Part shown: positions 11,302 through 22,362 of the stretch, in pieces | Layout of the letters: the number at the start of each line of letters is the position of its first letter | Position numbering within the stretch: position 1 is the stretch's first letter | Source: Vombatus ursinus | Taxonomy: Eukaryota > Chordata > Mammalia > Diprotodontia > Vombatidae | DNA length: 64,000 bases | NCBI RefSeq assembly: GCF_900497805.2 | Contig: NW_020954581.1 | Coordinates: 1,625,252-1,689,251, forward strand | Direction of reading: 5' to 3' | Program-made: the position numbers and the translations under genes | Notes under the pieces: model-generated | The model's input: only the letters and a program-made list of their open reading frames with translations | Told to the model about the DNA's origin: nothing | Databases searched by the model: none

Positions 11302-11464
11302 TTTATGCTTTATTTAAAGGAAAGTGGGAGATAACTGAAGATCTTTAAGTAAAGAAGCAGAATGATACATTAAGGAGATTACATAGATAGCTAGACAGTT
11401 GTGTGAAGGATGTGTGAAGCAATCCCTGCCCTCAAGAAGTTTCTATTCTATTGAGGGAAATTCT

Positions 11465-11491
11465 GTGTGTGTGTGTGTGTGTGTGTGTATT
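11465..11491. repeat. (TG)n microsatellite
   Basis: About 13 TG units. Confidence 0.95.
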
Positions 11492-11744
11492 ATGTAGGTA
11501 AGAAATGAAAGTTAATGAATAGGGCATTGGGACAGGATGGGGGGCATTGAGAGGGAAGGATTAGGAAAGTTCTCTTGTAGGAGGAGCTTGACTGGAGATC
11601 TGAAGGAAACTAGAGTTTTAGTGGTGAGGAGGGAGAACATTCTAGAGACAGAGACAGCCTGAACTGGAATGATAATGGAGTAGAAAGGAGGGAATGTACA
11701 CTAGAGATATTACAGAATAAAGCTGACTGAATTTGACAATTCAA

Positions 11745-11850
11745 TAATCCAATCCAAAAATGTTTATTAAATGCCTACCATGTGCCAGGGAATCGAAAAA
11801 GAGGCAAAAGACAGTCTCTGCCCTCAAGGAGCTTACAGACTTTGTCATAA
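11745..11850. repeat. dispersed repeat of the taccatgtgccaggg class
   Basis: tgtttattaaatgcctacca, gtctctgccctcaaggagct. Confidence 0.65.
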
Positions 11851-12002
11851 GGAATCTTGCAGCCCAGACTCAAAGACAGTATTATAGTGAGGCTACAAAC
11901 TATCCATTCTCCCCACCTATGCTTATCCAGGGATGTCCATCAAATGGTGGATCTAATCAAAAAGACTTTACTTTTTTTTTTAAACTTAATATCGTTTTTG
12001 AC

Positions 12003-12148
12003 TTTTTTTTTTTTGGTGAGGCAATTGGGTTAAGATACTTGCCCAGGGTCACACAACTAGTAAGTGTCAAGTATCTAAGGTCAGATTTGAACTAAGGTCC
12101 TTCTGACTCCAGTGCCGGTGCTCTATCCACTGCACCACCTCACTTCCC
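12003..12148 (-). mobile_element. short CORE-SINE (WSINE type), antisense
   Basis: Poly-T, tgaggcaattgggttaag, ctatccactgcaccacctca. A tttttgact duplication flanks it (about 11995 and 12152). Confidence 0.88.
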
Positions 12149-12434
12149 CCATTTTTGACTTTTAAAATTGAAATTAAAAGTAGTTTGTCCTAATATTTTC
12201 CTTCTTCCTGAAGATACCATTGTTAGCTTTGCTTTCTCATACAAGAAAGTTCAGACTTGGGGGGAAAATTTCCATTGATCTGAATACATGGCTCAGTGAA
12301 GTCGCTGGAGAAGGGGCCAAAAGAGATGCCCCAATTAGCTGACCGAACCATGATTCAAAGAGTAAAAAATTCTGATTGTTATTATTTCTTTTCAGAAGAT
12401 TTTCTCACATTATTAAAAACTTCTAGTAGGGGAG

Positions 12435-12715
12435 ATTAAAGAATTTGAGTTGGTAAGGACTCAGAGGTTCACCTCATCTCTAAATAGGAATTCTCCTTAC
12501 AACATTCCTGACTCATGGTTGTAGCAACTGGCTCTAAAGCCTTTCAGTGATAGGGAGCTCACTACCTCTCGAGGCTGCCCATTGTCCTTTCAGACAGTTG
12601 TGGTTATGAGGAATTAGATCCTTTCTATCAAGCCAGAATCTACCTCTTCGACATCAACCCATTACTCCTTGTTTGACCTCTGGGGCCAAATTGAAAAAGT
12701 CTAATTTCTCATGAG
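12435..12715 (-). mobile_element. CR1/L3-like LINE 3' region, antisense
   Basis: gatagggagctcactacctc, gctgcccattgtcctttcag, ctctggggccaaattg: the antisense 3' region of CR1-clade LINEs as found in mammals (L3). Confidence 0.6.
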
Positions 12716-12719
12716 TATG

Positions 12720-13530
12720 TGATAGCTGTATTGGGGTACATAAACTAAGGAGGCTTAGTTTACTGCTAAGTTTACTTACTACTTTCACCTACTTTACTAC
12801 TAAGTTACAACTCAATTTACTACTAAGTCTACTCAAAGCTTCTCACAGACAGTCTGCTTCTTACAATTTGCTGCTGCTATACTTGGAACACTCAGAAAAT
12901 TAAGTTTGGCCAATGGGTGAATCCCATCTGGACCTTTGGCTCCCATGTCCTGCTGACTGGGGCCTATTATCTGCTTATTGATTGAGGGGGTCTTTACTAT
13001 CAAGACTCTGCAGATGAAACATGAACTATGTCAGCAAATGGGTAGAACTTTAAAGCAGAAATGTAATTGGGAAATAATTAGCAAAACAAAAATACAATCA
13101 AACATAGATAATGTTACAGTTTAAAGCTAAGTCAATATGTGACCCACAGGGATGCTTTTGTATGGATCTGTGACCTCATTTCTATTTGACTTGGGCACCC
13201 CCGCTTTAAAATACTAATTGGGTATTGCCTGGGTTTCCACAAAGGCTATGAGAACTTATTTCCACAGCAGCCCAGACAGACTGTATGTACTGGCCTACAG
13301 GCTGCCTGGCCTCTAGACCTGATCACTTTGAACCCAGCTGTGCCGCTAGAAAGAGGAAAAGTAGAGTCTGGAACAGCTATACCAGAAGTTCAGCTCAAGG
13401 ACCATTGGAGAAACCATTAGCCAGGGCATGAGGGTACCTACCCTGCATTCTCAACAGATGAATGGTATCCATCCTTTCTGTGGTGACAGATTTCCAATGT
13501 TGAGGTACAGTGCCTTCTTCTTTAAGGCAT
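12720..13530. other. no gene recognised
   Basis: A local run of near-repeats of tttactactaagt lies at 12755-12830. The stretch 13120-13215 (tcaatatgtgacccacaggg) reads like an old DNA-transposon-type repeat, but I cannot name it. Confidence 0.45.
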
Positions 13531-13539
13531 CTACTTAGT

Positions 13540-13806
13540 ATGTTAGCACAGTGGATAGAGCACTAAGGACTGGAGTCAGGAAGACCTGAGTTCAAATCTA
13601 GCCTCAGACATATACTAGCTGTATGGTCCTGGGCAAGTCACTTAACCTCTGTTTGCCTCCATTTTCTCATCTATAAAATGGGGATAATAATAGCTCTTAC
13701 CTTCCAGGTTTACTGTGAGGATCAAATAAAGCAATAATTGTTAAGCACTTAGCACAGTGCTTGGTACATAGTAGGTGCTATATAAATGTTATCTGTTATT
13801 GTTATG
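13540..13806 (+). mobile_element. MIR-like CORE-SINE with L2-type tail, nearly full length
   Basis: agcacagtggatagagcact, gacctgagttcaaatctagc, gtcctgggcaagtcacttaa, ataaaatggggataataata, tacatagtaggtgctatata. Confidence 0.9.
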
Positions 13807-13829
13807 TATCTGATATATATGTTTTTATA

Positions 13830-13965
13830 TTCATGTTGTCTCTCCCATGAGAATCCAAGCTCCCTGAGAGCAGAGTGTTTTTGCTTTTTCATTGAATCTC
13901 TCAACTCTCTGTCTAGATAGAACATAGGAAGGACTCAATATAAATGTTTGTTGATTTATATATTC
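13830..13965 (+). mobile_element. L2 3' end fragment
   Basis: ccatgagaatccaagctccc, ctgagagcagagtgtttttg, tataaatgtttgttgattta. Confidence 0.7.
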
Positions 13966-13969
13966 AATA

Positions 13970-14205
13970 ACAGTAATAATAATAGCATTTATATAGTGCA
14001 TTAAGATTTGCAAGGTGCTTTATAAATATCATCTCTCATTTGATCCCCATGACAATGCTGGGAGGGAGGATGCTATTGTTATCCCCATTTGACAGTTGAG
14101 CAAACTGAGGCAGACAGGTTAAGTGACTTACCTAGGATCATAAATATCTGGGGATAGATTTGAACTCTGGTCCTTCTGATTCCAGTCCCAGAATGCTCTT
14201 TTCAA
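13970..14205 (-). mobile_element. MIR-like CORE-SINE, antisense
   Basis: taatagcatttatatagtgc, tttgatccccatgacaatgc, gttgagcaaactgaggcaga. Confidence 0.85.
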
Positions 14206-14224
14206 GGCTTTTACTTAGAGTGCC

Positions 14225-14740
14225 TAAATATGTCTGGAAATCTAAACAAGATTTAATAATCCTAGACAGCAGGTGTTCACATCCTTTAAGATAGCTGCCA
14301 GTTTCCCTATAAACCTTCATTTCTTCAACTGACTATGCCTTTTGTGACATGATCTCACCATATTAATTGCCCCCTTCTAGATGTCAACCTGGGCAATGAG
14401 GGGCACCGTGGTGCATAGAGTGCACCGAGTCTGGAGTCAGGAAGACTCATCTTCCTAAGTTCAAATGTCACCTCCGATATGTACTAGCTATGTGACCCTG
14501 GGCAAGTCACTTCACCCTCACTGCCTCCATCTGTAAAATGAGCTGGAGAAGGAAATGGCAAACCATTCCAATATCTTCACCAAGAAAATCCCAAATGGGT
14601 CATATGAAGAGTTGGACACAACTGAAAAATGACCAACAAAACAAAACGATGTGCTTCTATTTGTCTGTCTTAAAATGTGACGTCCAGAACAGAACTCAGT
14701 GTTCTTAAGTTAATTGTCCTAGTGTCTAAACCAAGAAGTA
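14225..14740 (-). mobile_element. CR1/L3-like LINE, antisense, split by a SINE
   Basis: Left piece 14225-14402 (gtgacatgatctcaccatat, gcccccttctagatgt) and right piece from 14645 (cttaaaatgtgacgtccaga, acagaactcagtgttc) are adjacent segments of a CR1-clade 3' end. They are separated by the SINE at 14405-14640. Confidence 0.65.
14405..14640 (+). mobile_element. Mar1-type CORE-SINE with RTE-like tail
   Basis: ctatgtgaccctgggcaagt, gagctggagaaggaaatggc, agttggacacaactgaaaaa. Confidence 0.88.
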
Positions 14741-14835
14741 ACTCATTTGCTAAGATTAGAATGATTCAATAGCCAGGGTAATTTTGTCATGAGTTTCCAG
14801 AGGACAGTTTGAGTTACTTGTATTGGGTTCTTTCT

Positions 14836-14884
14836 GTCTGTCTGTCTGTCTTTCTTTCTGTCTCTTTCTGTCTGTCTTTCTTTC
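14836..14884. repeat. (TCTG)n/(TTTC)n simple repeat
   Basis: Pyrimidine tetranucleotide units. Confidence 0.85.
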
Positions 14885-15515
14885 CTGATTTCAGAGTCAC
14901 TGTTGAGTTACTTCTTCAACTTCCACCACTCTCACCTCAGGGTTTTCATTTTATGGGCGCTTTCAAAATCTGCCTTCCTCTAGCTCTAAGTCAACTGTGT
15001 GGGTGGCCAGCCAAACCATTGTAAGCTTTGTTTTAATGTTTCAAAGTTGGTTTTCCTAGCAGTCTGGTCCTAACTCCACAGTGGATTGAGCTTATAAAGC
15101 CCCAAGGTCCTCATTTTTCCCTCTCTAGTTTATGAAAAAAGTAAATAATTCATAAGGTGCTTAGTTATTTCTACTCATTTCTCCTGACTACATTGTAATG
15201 AAGAGATCTTAAACGTCATCTGCTCATTGCTGGGCTTACACTTTTAAATTTTCATTTCCCCTTCTTCCTTCCTTGTTGAGGCAGCGGCAGGCCCACTGCT
15301 CTGCCATTTTCTTCTTTCTCATGCCTTTGCAGTTGAAGATGCTGAGTCACTTCCATTTGCTGACATTGAATCCTCACTTTCAGGGTTTAGGCTACAGTTT
15401 TCTGTTCCTATATGAACTTGAAGATCTGTAGGCATGCCTCAGTCTTTAGGTCTCCTTTTATTCTGAGATGACTGATTTCTAGGATGAATTACTCCCATTT
15501 CTAGTGTGTGTTAAG
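14885..15515. other. no gene recognised
   Basis: Apparently unique sequence; no exon or repeat recognised. Confidence 0.5.
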
Positions 15516-15519
15516 GTTG

Positions 15520-15655
15520 ATTAAGTACTCCTCCCAACAATTCTGGGAGGTAGATAGCCTAGGTATTATAGTTCCCATTTTACAGATTAAGTCACTGAGT
15601 CCCAGGTGGGGAGTGACTTGTGCAGTGTGATGTGGCTAATAAGTGGCAAGAGAAG
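15520..15655 (-). mobile_element. MIR-like CORE-SINE, antisense
   Basis: ggtattatagttcccatttt, acagattaagtcactgagtc. Confidence 0.7.
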
Positions 15656-15716
15656 AAGTAAGAAGAAAGCTAGTATTTCTATAGTTTTGAGATTTGCTAA
15701 ATACATGCTTGGTGGG

Positions 15717-16070
15717 CAATTAGGGTGGTGCAGTGGATAGAGCCCTGCACCTGGGGGCAGGAAAACATGAGTCCAAATTTTGCCTCAGACACTTACTTCC
15801 CTAGCTCTGTGGCCTTGGGCAAGTCATATACCTTCTGCCTCAGTTTTCTAATCTGTAAAATGGAAATAATAATAGTATCTACCTCCCAAGGTTGTTGTGA
15901 GAATAAAATGAGTTAATATATGTAAAACATTTTGCCAACATTAAAGTGGTATATAAATGCTAGTAGTAGTACTAGTAGTAGTAGTAATAGTTGTAATAGT
16001 AGTAGTTCTAGTGGCAGTAGTAATAGTTGTTGTATAGTAGTAGTTGCAGGAATAGTAGTAGTAGTAGTAG
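15717..16070 (+). mobile_element. MIR-like CORE-SINE whose tail has grown into a (TAG)n array
   Basis: SINE 15717-15956 (gtggtgcagtggatagagcc, ttgggcaagtcatatacctt, ggtatataaatgctagtag) runs straight into imperfect TAG units up to about 16070. Expansion of the tail is the likely origin. Confidence 0.85.
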
Positions 16071-16071
16071 T

Positions 16072-16240
16072 TTTCATTTGATCCTCGCCACAACCCTAGG
16101 AGCTAGGTGCTAATTTTTATCATCCTCACTTTACATTTGAGAAAGCACAGGTAGACAGATTAAATGACTTACCCAGGGTCACATAGTCGGTAGGTGTCTG
16201 GCCTTAGCCAAATTTGAACTCAGGTCTTGAACCCAAGTGT
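16072..16240 (-). mobile_element. MIR-like CORE-SINE, antisense
   Basis: atttgatcctcgccacaacc, gacttacccagggtcacata. It lies tail-to-tail with the SINE before it. Confidence 0.8.
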
Positions 16241-16329
16241 AACCTGGCAACTAAACTGAGTTTTTCTGTCCCCAAGTCTGGTGTCTGGTGGTTTCTCCAC
16301 TCCACCATGCTCCTTCGAATGACATGTAG

Positions 16330-16580
16330 AAAAAACACTAGGCTTAGTTTCAGAAGACCTGAGTTTGACTGACTCCAGTAGTTTCTATCTATGTGACCTC
16401 AGGCATAGACCATTGGAAAGCATGCTGGATTTGGAGTCAGACAAGTATTGAGTTCAAATCTCGGTTCTATCACTGACCCTGAGCAAGTAATTTAAACCCT
16501 TTTTGTTGCTTCTACTGAAAAATTTTGGGGTTGGACTGGATGATTTCAGAGGACCCATTCGACTTTAAATCTGTAATACT
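16330..16580 (+). mobile_element. two old MIR-like SINE pieces
   Basis: cagaagacctgagtttgact near 16350 and tggatttggagtcagacaag near 16425 are two successive heads. Confidence 0.6.
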
Positions 16581-16969
16581 TCGATCCTAAGACATCTAAT
16601 CTCTGAGTCCTGGCTTCCCCATCTACAAAACAGGGATAGCAATGCTAGTACCGCCAACCTCACATGACAGCTGTGAGGAAATCTTTTTTTTTAACTGAGA
16701 AGTACAACATCACTGTAAATGATGGTCATCCCCTCCCTTTCTTCCTATTTCTTTTATAGTGGTAGAGATAGAGGGACAATCACTGCTCTTATCACTTGTT
16801 TATTAGGAGGTTAGAGCAGACAAAAGAATTGAGAAAGCTTCAAAATTTACACTATTTGTAACAGTAACCAACACTTTGAAACAGATGTGTCCTTCTGTTT
16901 TCCCCTTCCCTTTAAAGGGCTGATATTTGATGTGAGCCCTTTAAATGGCCTCATCATCCCCTTTAACTA

Positions 16970-17209
16970 AGTTGTTTTTCAGTTGTCTGACTCTTCATGA
17001 CACCATTTGAGGTTTTCTTGGCAAAGATCTTGGAGTGGTTTGTCATTTCATTCTCCAGCTCATTTTACAGACAGGGAAACTAGAGGCAAACAGGGTTAAG
17101 TGACTTGCCCAGGGTCACACAGGTAATAAGTGTCAGAGGCTGGATTTGAACTCCAGTCTTCCTGACTCCAGACCTAGCACTCTATTCACTGTGCCACCTA
17201 GCTGCCTAC
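16970..17209 (-). mobile_element. Mar1-type CORE-SINE, antisense
   Basis: ttcagttgtctgactcttca, ggttttcttggcaaagatct, ttaagtgacttgcccagggt, tgccacctagctgcct. Confidence 0.9.
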
Positions 17210-17639
17210 CAATAATAGTAAGATAGTAAGATCACAGTAAGAACTTAATAAATGTGTGTTGATTGATTTTATATATATATATGTATATATGCTATACATC
17301 ATAATGTATAGTATTAATAAAGTGAGATTGTTTAAGGACTAAAAACTGGCTACAGATGATCAGCAGTGGATTATTATGTACATTGAAAGACTAAAGAGGT
17401 TAACTAATTTGTTGAGAGGAAACATTATTTCTTAAGTGCCATGACTAGCTTATAATAAAATCAATTTAGAAAATTAATTTAACAACTTCATGAAACAGAA
17501 AATAATAGATAATCTATGAGCCTTAAGGTAGTGATTTTTTTTTTGTTTCTTCTAAACTTGTTAAAGTAGACAATATAGGCTAATAATAATTAACAATAAC
17601 ATATGAGTTTACTATTCCTGGGGGAAGAAAACTGTTTCA

Positions 17640-18660
17640 GAGGTGGACATGTCATTTCTTCCTATATTTGTTTTTATTCTAGGAATATCTCAAATGCCTT
17701 TATTTTATTGACTGTTTATCTTTTTCATTGATTAGGCTCAGGTTTGCAGGATGTATCATTGTGTATTGCAACTTGAGATCCTTTTTCTACTTTTTTCTAT
17801 TCCGTTTTTCTACTTCCTGCCATAGTTTCTAGTGGCTGTGGAATAACTTTGTATCATTCAAATTTCCTTTCCTTTATTTTTCTTCCAGCTGCTTGCAAAA
17901 TTTGTTATTTGTCACTGGAGTTGTTAAATTTAGCTACTAGGTATTCTGGCCTTTCAAACATGTTGTTGTTTACCTGGAGAGAATCTGTGGGTTCTTTTGA
18001 TTTTTTTCTATATATTCAAAAATTCTGGGCAATATTCTTGTATCATTCTGCATTATGATGTTCAAGTTTTTTTTGTTTTTTTTTGCTTTTTGGTGAGGCA
18101 GTTGGGGTTAAGTGACTTGCCCAAGGTCACACAGCTAGTGTCAAGTGTCTGAGGTCAAATTTGTGCTCAGGCCCTCCTGACTCAAAGACTAAAGCTCTAT
18201 CCACTATGCCACCCAGCTGCCCCTCAAGTTTTTTTATTTGTCATGCTCTGGAAGGCCTGTGATTACGTTGGTTTCAAGGTCAATGGCTTTGACCTACATG
18301 GAAAGCAGATGTTTATTATTGTTTTTCTTTAAAAAAAAAAAAACAACAACAAAACGTTTTTGCCTTTTGCTTCTTTTCTGCCAGATTTTTCTCCACTTTA
18401 AAATTTTTATATTCGGGATCTATTAATGTCTCTTGATCTTTGGGGAGATTGTCTACGGTGGATTTCATTTTTTTCTAGTTGGCTAATTCGAGTTTTTTAT
18501 TACTGCCTCGAGCGCTAGAACTTCTGACGTCTTCCTACCTGTTTTTTCCCATTGGGATTCCCTTTCTCTTTTGGGTCACCTTGGAAATTCTGATTTTAGT
18601 TCTATGCTGTTTGGGGAATCCCATAAGATCCACCATCTTGGATGGTCACGTGGCATAGAA
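17640..18660 (-). mobile_element. probable L1 LINE ORF1 region, antisense, split by a SINE
   Basis: aaattctgggcaatattctt, gtttcaaggtcaatggcttt and the T-rich, stop-filled context resemble antisense L1 ORF1. The short SINE at 18072-18223 splits it. Confidence 0.45.
18072..18223 (-). mobile_element. short CORE-SINE (WSINE type), antisense
   Basis: ttggggttaagtgacttgcc through ccacccagctgcccc; flanked by the duplication tcaagttttttt at 18061 and 18224. Confidence 0.9.
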
Positions 18661-18689
18661 ATTAGACATATGATTTTGTTTTTTATTTT

Positions 18690-18890
18690 TTCAGTCTGGA
18701 CTTGTGATTCTATTGGACTGGGGAACTCCCAAGTCAGAAAGGTCCCTTCGTTGATGCGGATAAACTGCTATTCTGCAGTCTGAGAGAGTTGCGTGCGGTG
18801 CTAAAATTTTAAGTGACTTACCCAGGACCACATAGCCAGAATATATCAGAACTTGCACTTGAACCCAGGTTTTTCTGAGACAGGCCTATC
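18690..18890 (-). mobile_element. CORE-SINE with a distinctive non-RTE, non-L2 tail, antisense
   Basis: aactgctattctgcagtctg then aagtgacttacccaggacca. The tail matches, reversed, 19920-19985. Another relative is at 59935-60060. Confidence 0.55.
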
Positions 18891-18899
18891 CATTATATC

Positions 18900-19340
18900 A
18901 TGTTGCTTTGATCAACCATAAATAAGTTATTTCAAAATTCTAAAAAATTTTAAAACTTGAATGACCAGTCTAGGATTAGAGTTACAATTTTTGAATATTT
19001 AAGTCCTATTAAATTTGCCTACAGATGGTTAATGTAATTTTCCAGCTCTTTACAAGTAGTAGAAGGTAAAACTTTTCCTTTTTTTAATGTATTTGGCACA
19101 TAATCTCTGACTCAAAAGTGCCCCCTTTTATTTCCTTTACAATTATGTCTCTGATTTTTATCAGTTGATACTTTAATTAGGAGAAGTTTTGGTAAAAGTA
19201 ATAATAATGAAAGGTACGGGTTCGTTTCAGCCAAATGGTTTCTTGTTAAGACATACTGAAGTAACAAAGGCTAACTTAATGTATCTGAAACTAAATTTAT
19301 ATTTCCCTAGAAATCCATTCTCTTTCTCAAGTTCTCATAT
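18900..19340. other. no gene recognised
   Basis: AT-rich, apparently unique. Confidence 0.5.
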
Positions 19341-19799
19341 TAGTTAATTTAACCCAATAAACATTTATTAAGCACCTAGTGTGTATAAGATACCGTACTA
19401 CCTTTGGGGATTATGTAAAGACAAAAAAAAAAAACATTCTATCTCTGTTAATGACAGTACAATTATTCCCTTCAACCAGCCTTAGAATCTTAATTATCTT
19501 CCAATTCCTTTTAACCTTCCCCCTCAAAAATTCAATTAATCAGTTCTGCCTTAGCACTATCCTTTGCGTTGTTTTTTTTCCCAATTCTACAGCCACCATT
19601 GTAGTTTAGGCTTTCACGACTCCATATGGAACTTTTATCGTAGCAAACTGCAAATAAAAACCCAAGTTTGATGTTTTTCTTTAGCAGGCAGTTTTGTTCT
19701 TTTAATATTGGTGTTTTGTGTAGTGGTTATTTTGAGATATGGTAGATGGATTCAAATCAACAAACATTTTTATGATGTGCCAACTGCATGCACAGCAAT

Positions 19800-19995
19800 G
19801 AGGGCACCTGTCACAGTGGATAGAGAGCTGACTTCAGAGTCCACTGGGTTCAAATTTCACTTCTGACATGTTAGCTACCACTATGGGCAGGGTACTTAAA
19901 CTCTCAATGTCCCCCAGAGACTCTTGGAGATTATAAATTACAGAGCAGGTGTCATTCTGCATTGGTAGAGGGAGCCTCTTCACTGGGAGTACAAG
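19800..19995 (+). mobile_element. CORE-SINE with the ctgcattggtagaggga tail
   Basis: Head cagtggatagagagctgact, core worn, tail ttcactgggagtac. Sense counterpart of 18690-18890. Confidence 0.65.
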
Positions 19996-20257
19996 AACAA
20001 TTAAATCAAAGATCCACTTCAATAACAAAGATGCAAAACACTGCTCTGTGGTCTAAGGTAGGTAAAAATTTAAACATGATGATAACATTCTTGCCCTCAT
20101 GGAGGTTACAATTTTATATGATGAAACAGAGTACTGGGGCCTCATTAGGAGGATGGGCCTAGTAATAGAATATATATTCTATTCTTCTGGTTGGGTCAGA
20201 AGACCCATCATCAAACTGGCCACAGGGTAACGAATTTCTCCACCACAACAAATTTAG

Positions 20258-20438
20258 TTAGTCAACTGACATTGCTTAACATCTACTGTGTTCCAGGCCC
20301 TATGCTAAACACTGGTGACACAAAGAAAGGCAAAAAATAGTCTCTGATCTCAGCAAACTCACAGAGTAAACTTACCCACAAACAATATTTACGGGATAAA
20401 TTGGGAGTAGTCTCAGAGGGAAGGCACTGAGATTAACT
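20258..20438. repeat. dispersed repeat of the tgtgttccaggccctatgct class, upstream of exon 2
   Basis: gctaaacactggtgacacaa, tctctgatctcagcaaactc, aaattgggagtagtctcaga. It ends about 270 bp before the exon-2 acceptor. Confidence 0.7.
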
Positions 20439-20706
20439 TAATTTCCCTGGCAATCTACTAAAATACACAGCTATCCTAATCTGTGTCACTGAAAGGCATA
20501 GTACCTACACTAGAGAAATCAAAAGTCCTGGCAGTATTGGTGTATATGTAGAAAAGAGCACAGTGGTTCAATTTAGCCTTTATTGTTTGCATTGACTTGG
20601 CCAGGTCAAGTATATGAGTAGCACATATATTGCCCCAGGGTGTCCTCTGAAGGTTTTGTCCTAGTATTTGGAGAGGGCTTTAATGAGTTCCTTCTTTTCT
20701 TGCCAG

Positions 20707-20866
20707 TACAATGATGGCCCATCCTGAATCTGATCTGATGGAGGAGTGCCTGAAACAGGACCTGAAGTTTTACTTCATGAATCCATGTGAAAAGTACCGA
20801 GCCAGACACCAGATTCCATGGAAACTGGGGCTGCAGATTTTGAAGATCGTAATGGTGACAACCCAG
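20707..20866 (+). CDS. MCOLN2: MCOLN2 exon 2: start codon(s), cytosolic N-terminus, start of TM1
   Basis: Acceptor ttgccag precedes 20707 and donor gtaatt follows 20866. The reading frame runs 20708-20866 after one base that completes a codon from the previous exon. Two tandem ATGs lie at 20711 and 20714. The second has A at -3 and G at +4 and aligns with the MAH of other mammals. It is the likely start of the short variant; rodents are known to make long and short TRPML2 forms. The visible protein starts MMAHPESDLMEEC. The basic stretch CEKYRARHQIPWK corresponds to the phosphoinositide-binding region of the family, and LQILKIVMVTTQ begins TM1. The exon ends on a codon boundary. The extra N-terminal residues of the long form would need an upstream exon that I could not identify with confidence. 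Confidence 0.95.
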
Positions 20867-21084
20867 GTAATTTCTATTATGTTAAATTTTTCCCCCTCCA
20901 CCGTGAATGCTTTCATAGTTACTACCAGAAAAGAGATTTGTTTTTGGTTTTGTTTCTAAAAGGACTTTGACTCCTCACTGATATTTGGGCTTTCCATTAG
21001 GAGGATGCCATGTTTGTGTCCCCAGGTTCTTTAGCACTTTGAGGATCTGTGGATTTGTCTGTGTATATGAACTTTTACTATTCA

Positions 21085-21340
21085 GTCAGTCAATCAGCAT
21101 TTATTAAGTGCTTGTGTTCTTCCAAGTCCTGTGCTACCAAAGCAAATTGCTACTCTTCCACAAGTTAATAGATGGTTTTCAGGAACTGATGAGGCCAAAA
21201 AGGTAAATTAGTCTCTGGACCACCTGATGATAAACTCCATGTTTAGTTAGGCTTTTCCTCAAATGACAATCAATCAACAAACATTTATTAATGCCTACTA
21301 TATGCCAGGCACTGTGCTAAGCACTGGAATATTGACATAA
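21085..21340. repeat. two pieces of the same dispersed repeat class
   Basis: 21092-21160 (gcatttattaagtgcttg) and 21270-21335 (tgccaggcactgtgctaagc). Confidence 0.6.
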
Positions 21341-21446
21341 TTTTATCAACCAATCAGCAAGAAGCAGCATGGTCCATTGACTTGTCCAGCATCACCTGGT
21401 CAACTGAGGATTTGAGGAGAGATTTGAACCCTTGCCTCTTGATTCT

Positions 21447-21688
21447 ATGAGGCAACTAGTGGATAGAGCAGTAGGTCTAGAGTTAGGAAGACCTGAGTTC
21501 AAATCCAGCCCCAGACACTTACTAGTTGTATGACCCTGAACAAGTCACTTAACCCTGTTTGCCTCAGTTACCTTGTCCGTAAAATGAGCTGGAAAAGGAA
21601 ATGACAAATCTCTCCAGTATCTCTGCCAAGAAAACACCAAACGGGATCATGGAGAGTCAGACGTGGCCAAAACAACTGAACAACTCTT
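21447..21688 (+). mobile_element. Mar1-type CORE-SINE, nearly full length
   Basis: aactagtggatagagcagta, acaagtcacttaaccctgtt, atgagctggaaaaggaaatg, ccaaaacaactgaacaac. Confidence 0.9.
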
Positions 21689-22054
21689 GATTCGAAGTAG
21701 AAGGCTCATTCTATTCCCCCATTCTGTCTTAGATCCTTCTGAAAACATAAGCAATTATCCGTAAGGCTGGGGAACATACCTAGCTCAACTGTAGACGTCA
21801 AAGAAGCATCTGAATAGTGTCCAGGCCTTCAGTACAACCAGTTCAATGTCACTCGAAATAAACTGTTACAGCTTGTTGGAATTTAGGGAATTCAAAGTAT
21901 GTGCCCATGGTTTCAGAAAACTCCTGGATGCCAACTCCACAAACATAGTCATAACAACCTCCTTCATACCTCTAAATGATTTATGTACTTGGAAATCTTT
22001 TTGGGTTCCACTATACCAGATAATAAGTTCAGGGATTCACACATTTTTATCACT

Positions 22055-22160
22055 AAGGGCGCTGGATTTGGACCCAATGGACCTTGGCTTTGATCCCCAA
22101 ATTTGTCAGTTACAAACTGTGGTCTTGGACAATTCACTTTATTTCTCTGAGTGACCCTGG
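22055..22160 (+). mobile_element. MIR-like SINE fragment
   Basis: cgctggatttggacccaatg, ggacaattcactttatttct. Confidence 0.6.
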
Positions 22161-22187
22161 ACAAATAGGTTAGCTTCCCAAAGCCTC

Positions 22188-22360
22188 ATACATACATGTG
22201 TACATATATTTACATATACATACATACTATACATAGATATGTACATATATCTGCGTATACATGTGTGAATATATACACACAAATACACACATATCAGTTT
22301 ATACACGTGTGTATATATATTATATACTCTGTGTGCGTACACAAATACACATACACACAT
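22188..22360. repeat. TACA/TG-rich simple repeat tract
   Basis: Alternating tacata, acacac and tatata units. Confidence 0.85.
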
Positions 22361-22362
22361 AG

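Noticed and set aside
1-20700. MCOLN3 exons upstream, as expected from human gene order
   Set aside because: No translated segment matching mucolipin-3 was seen; it probably lies left of the window.
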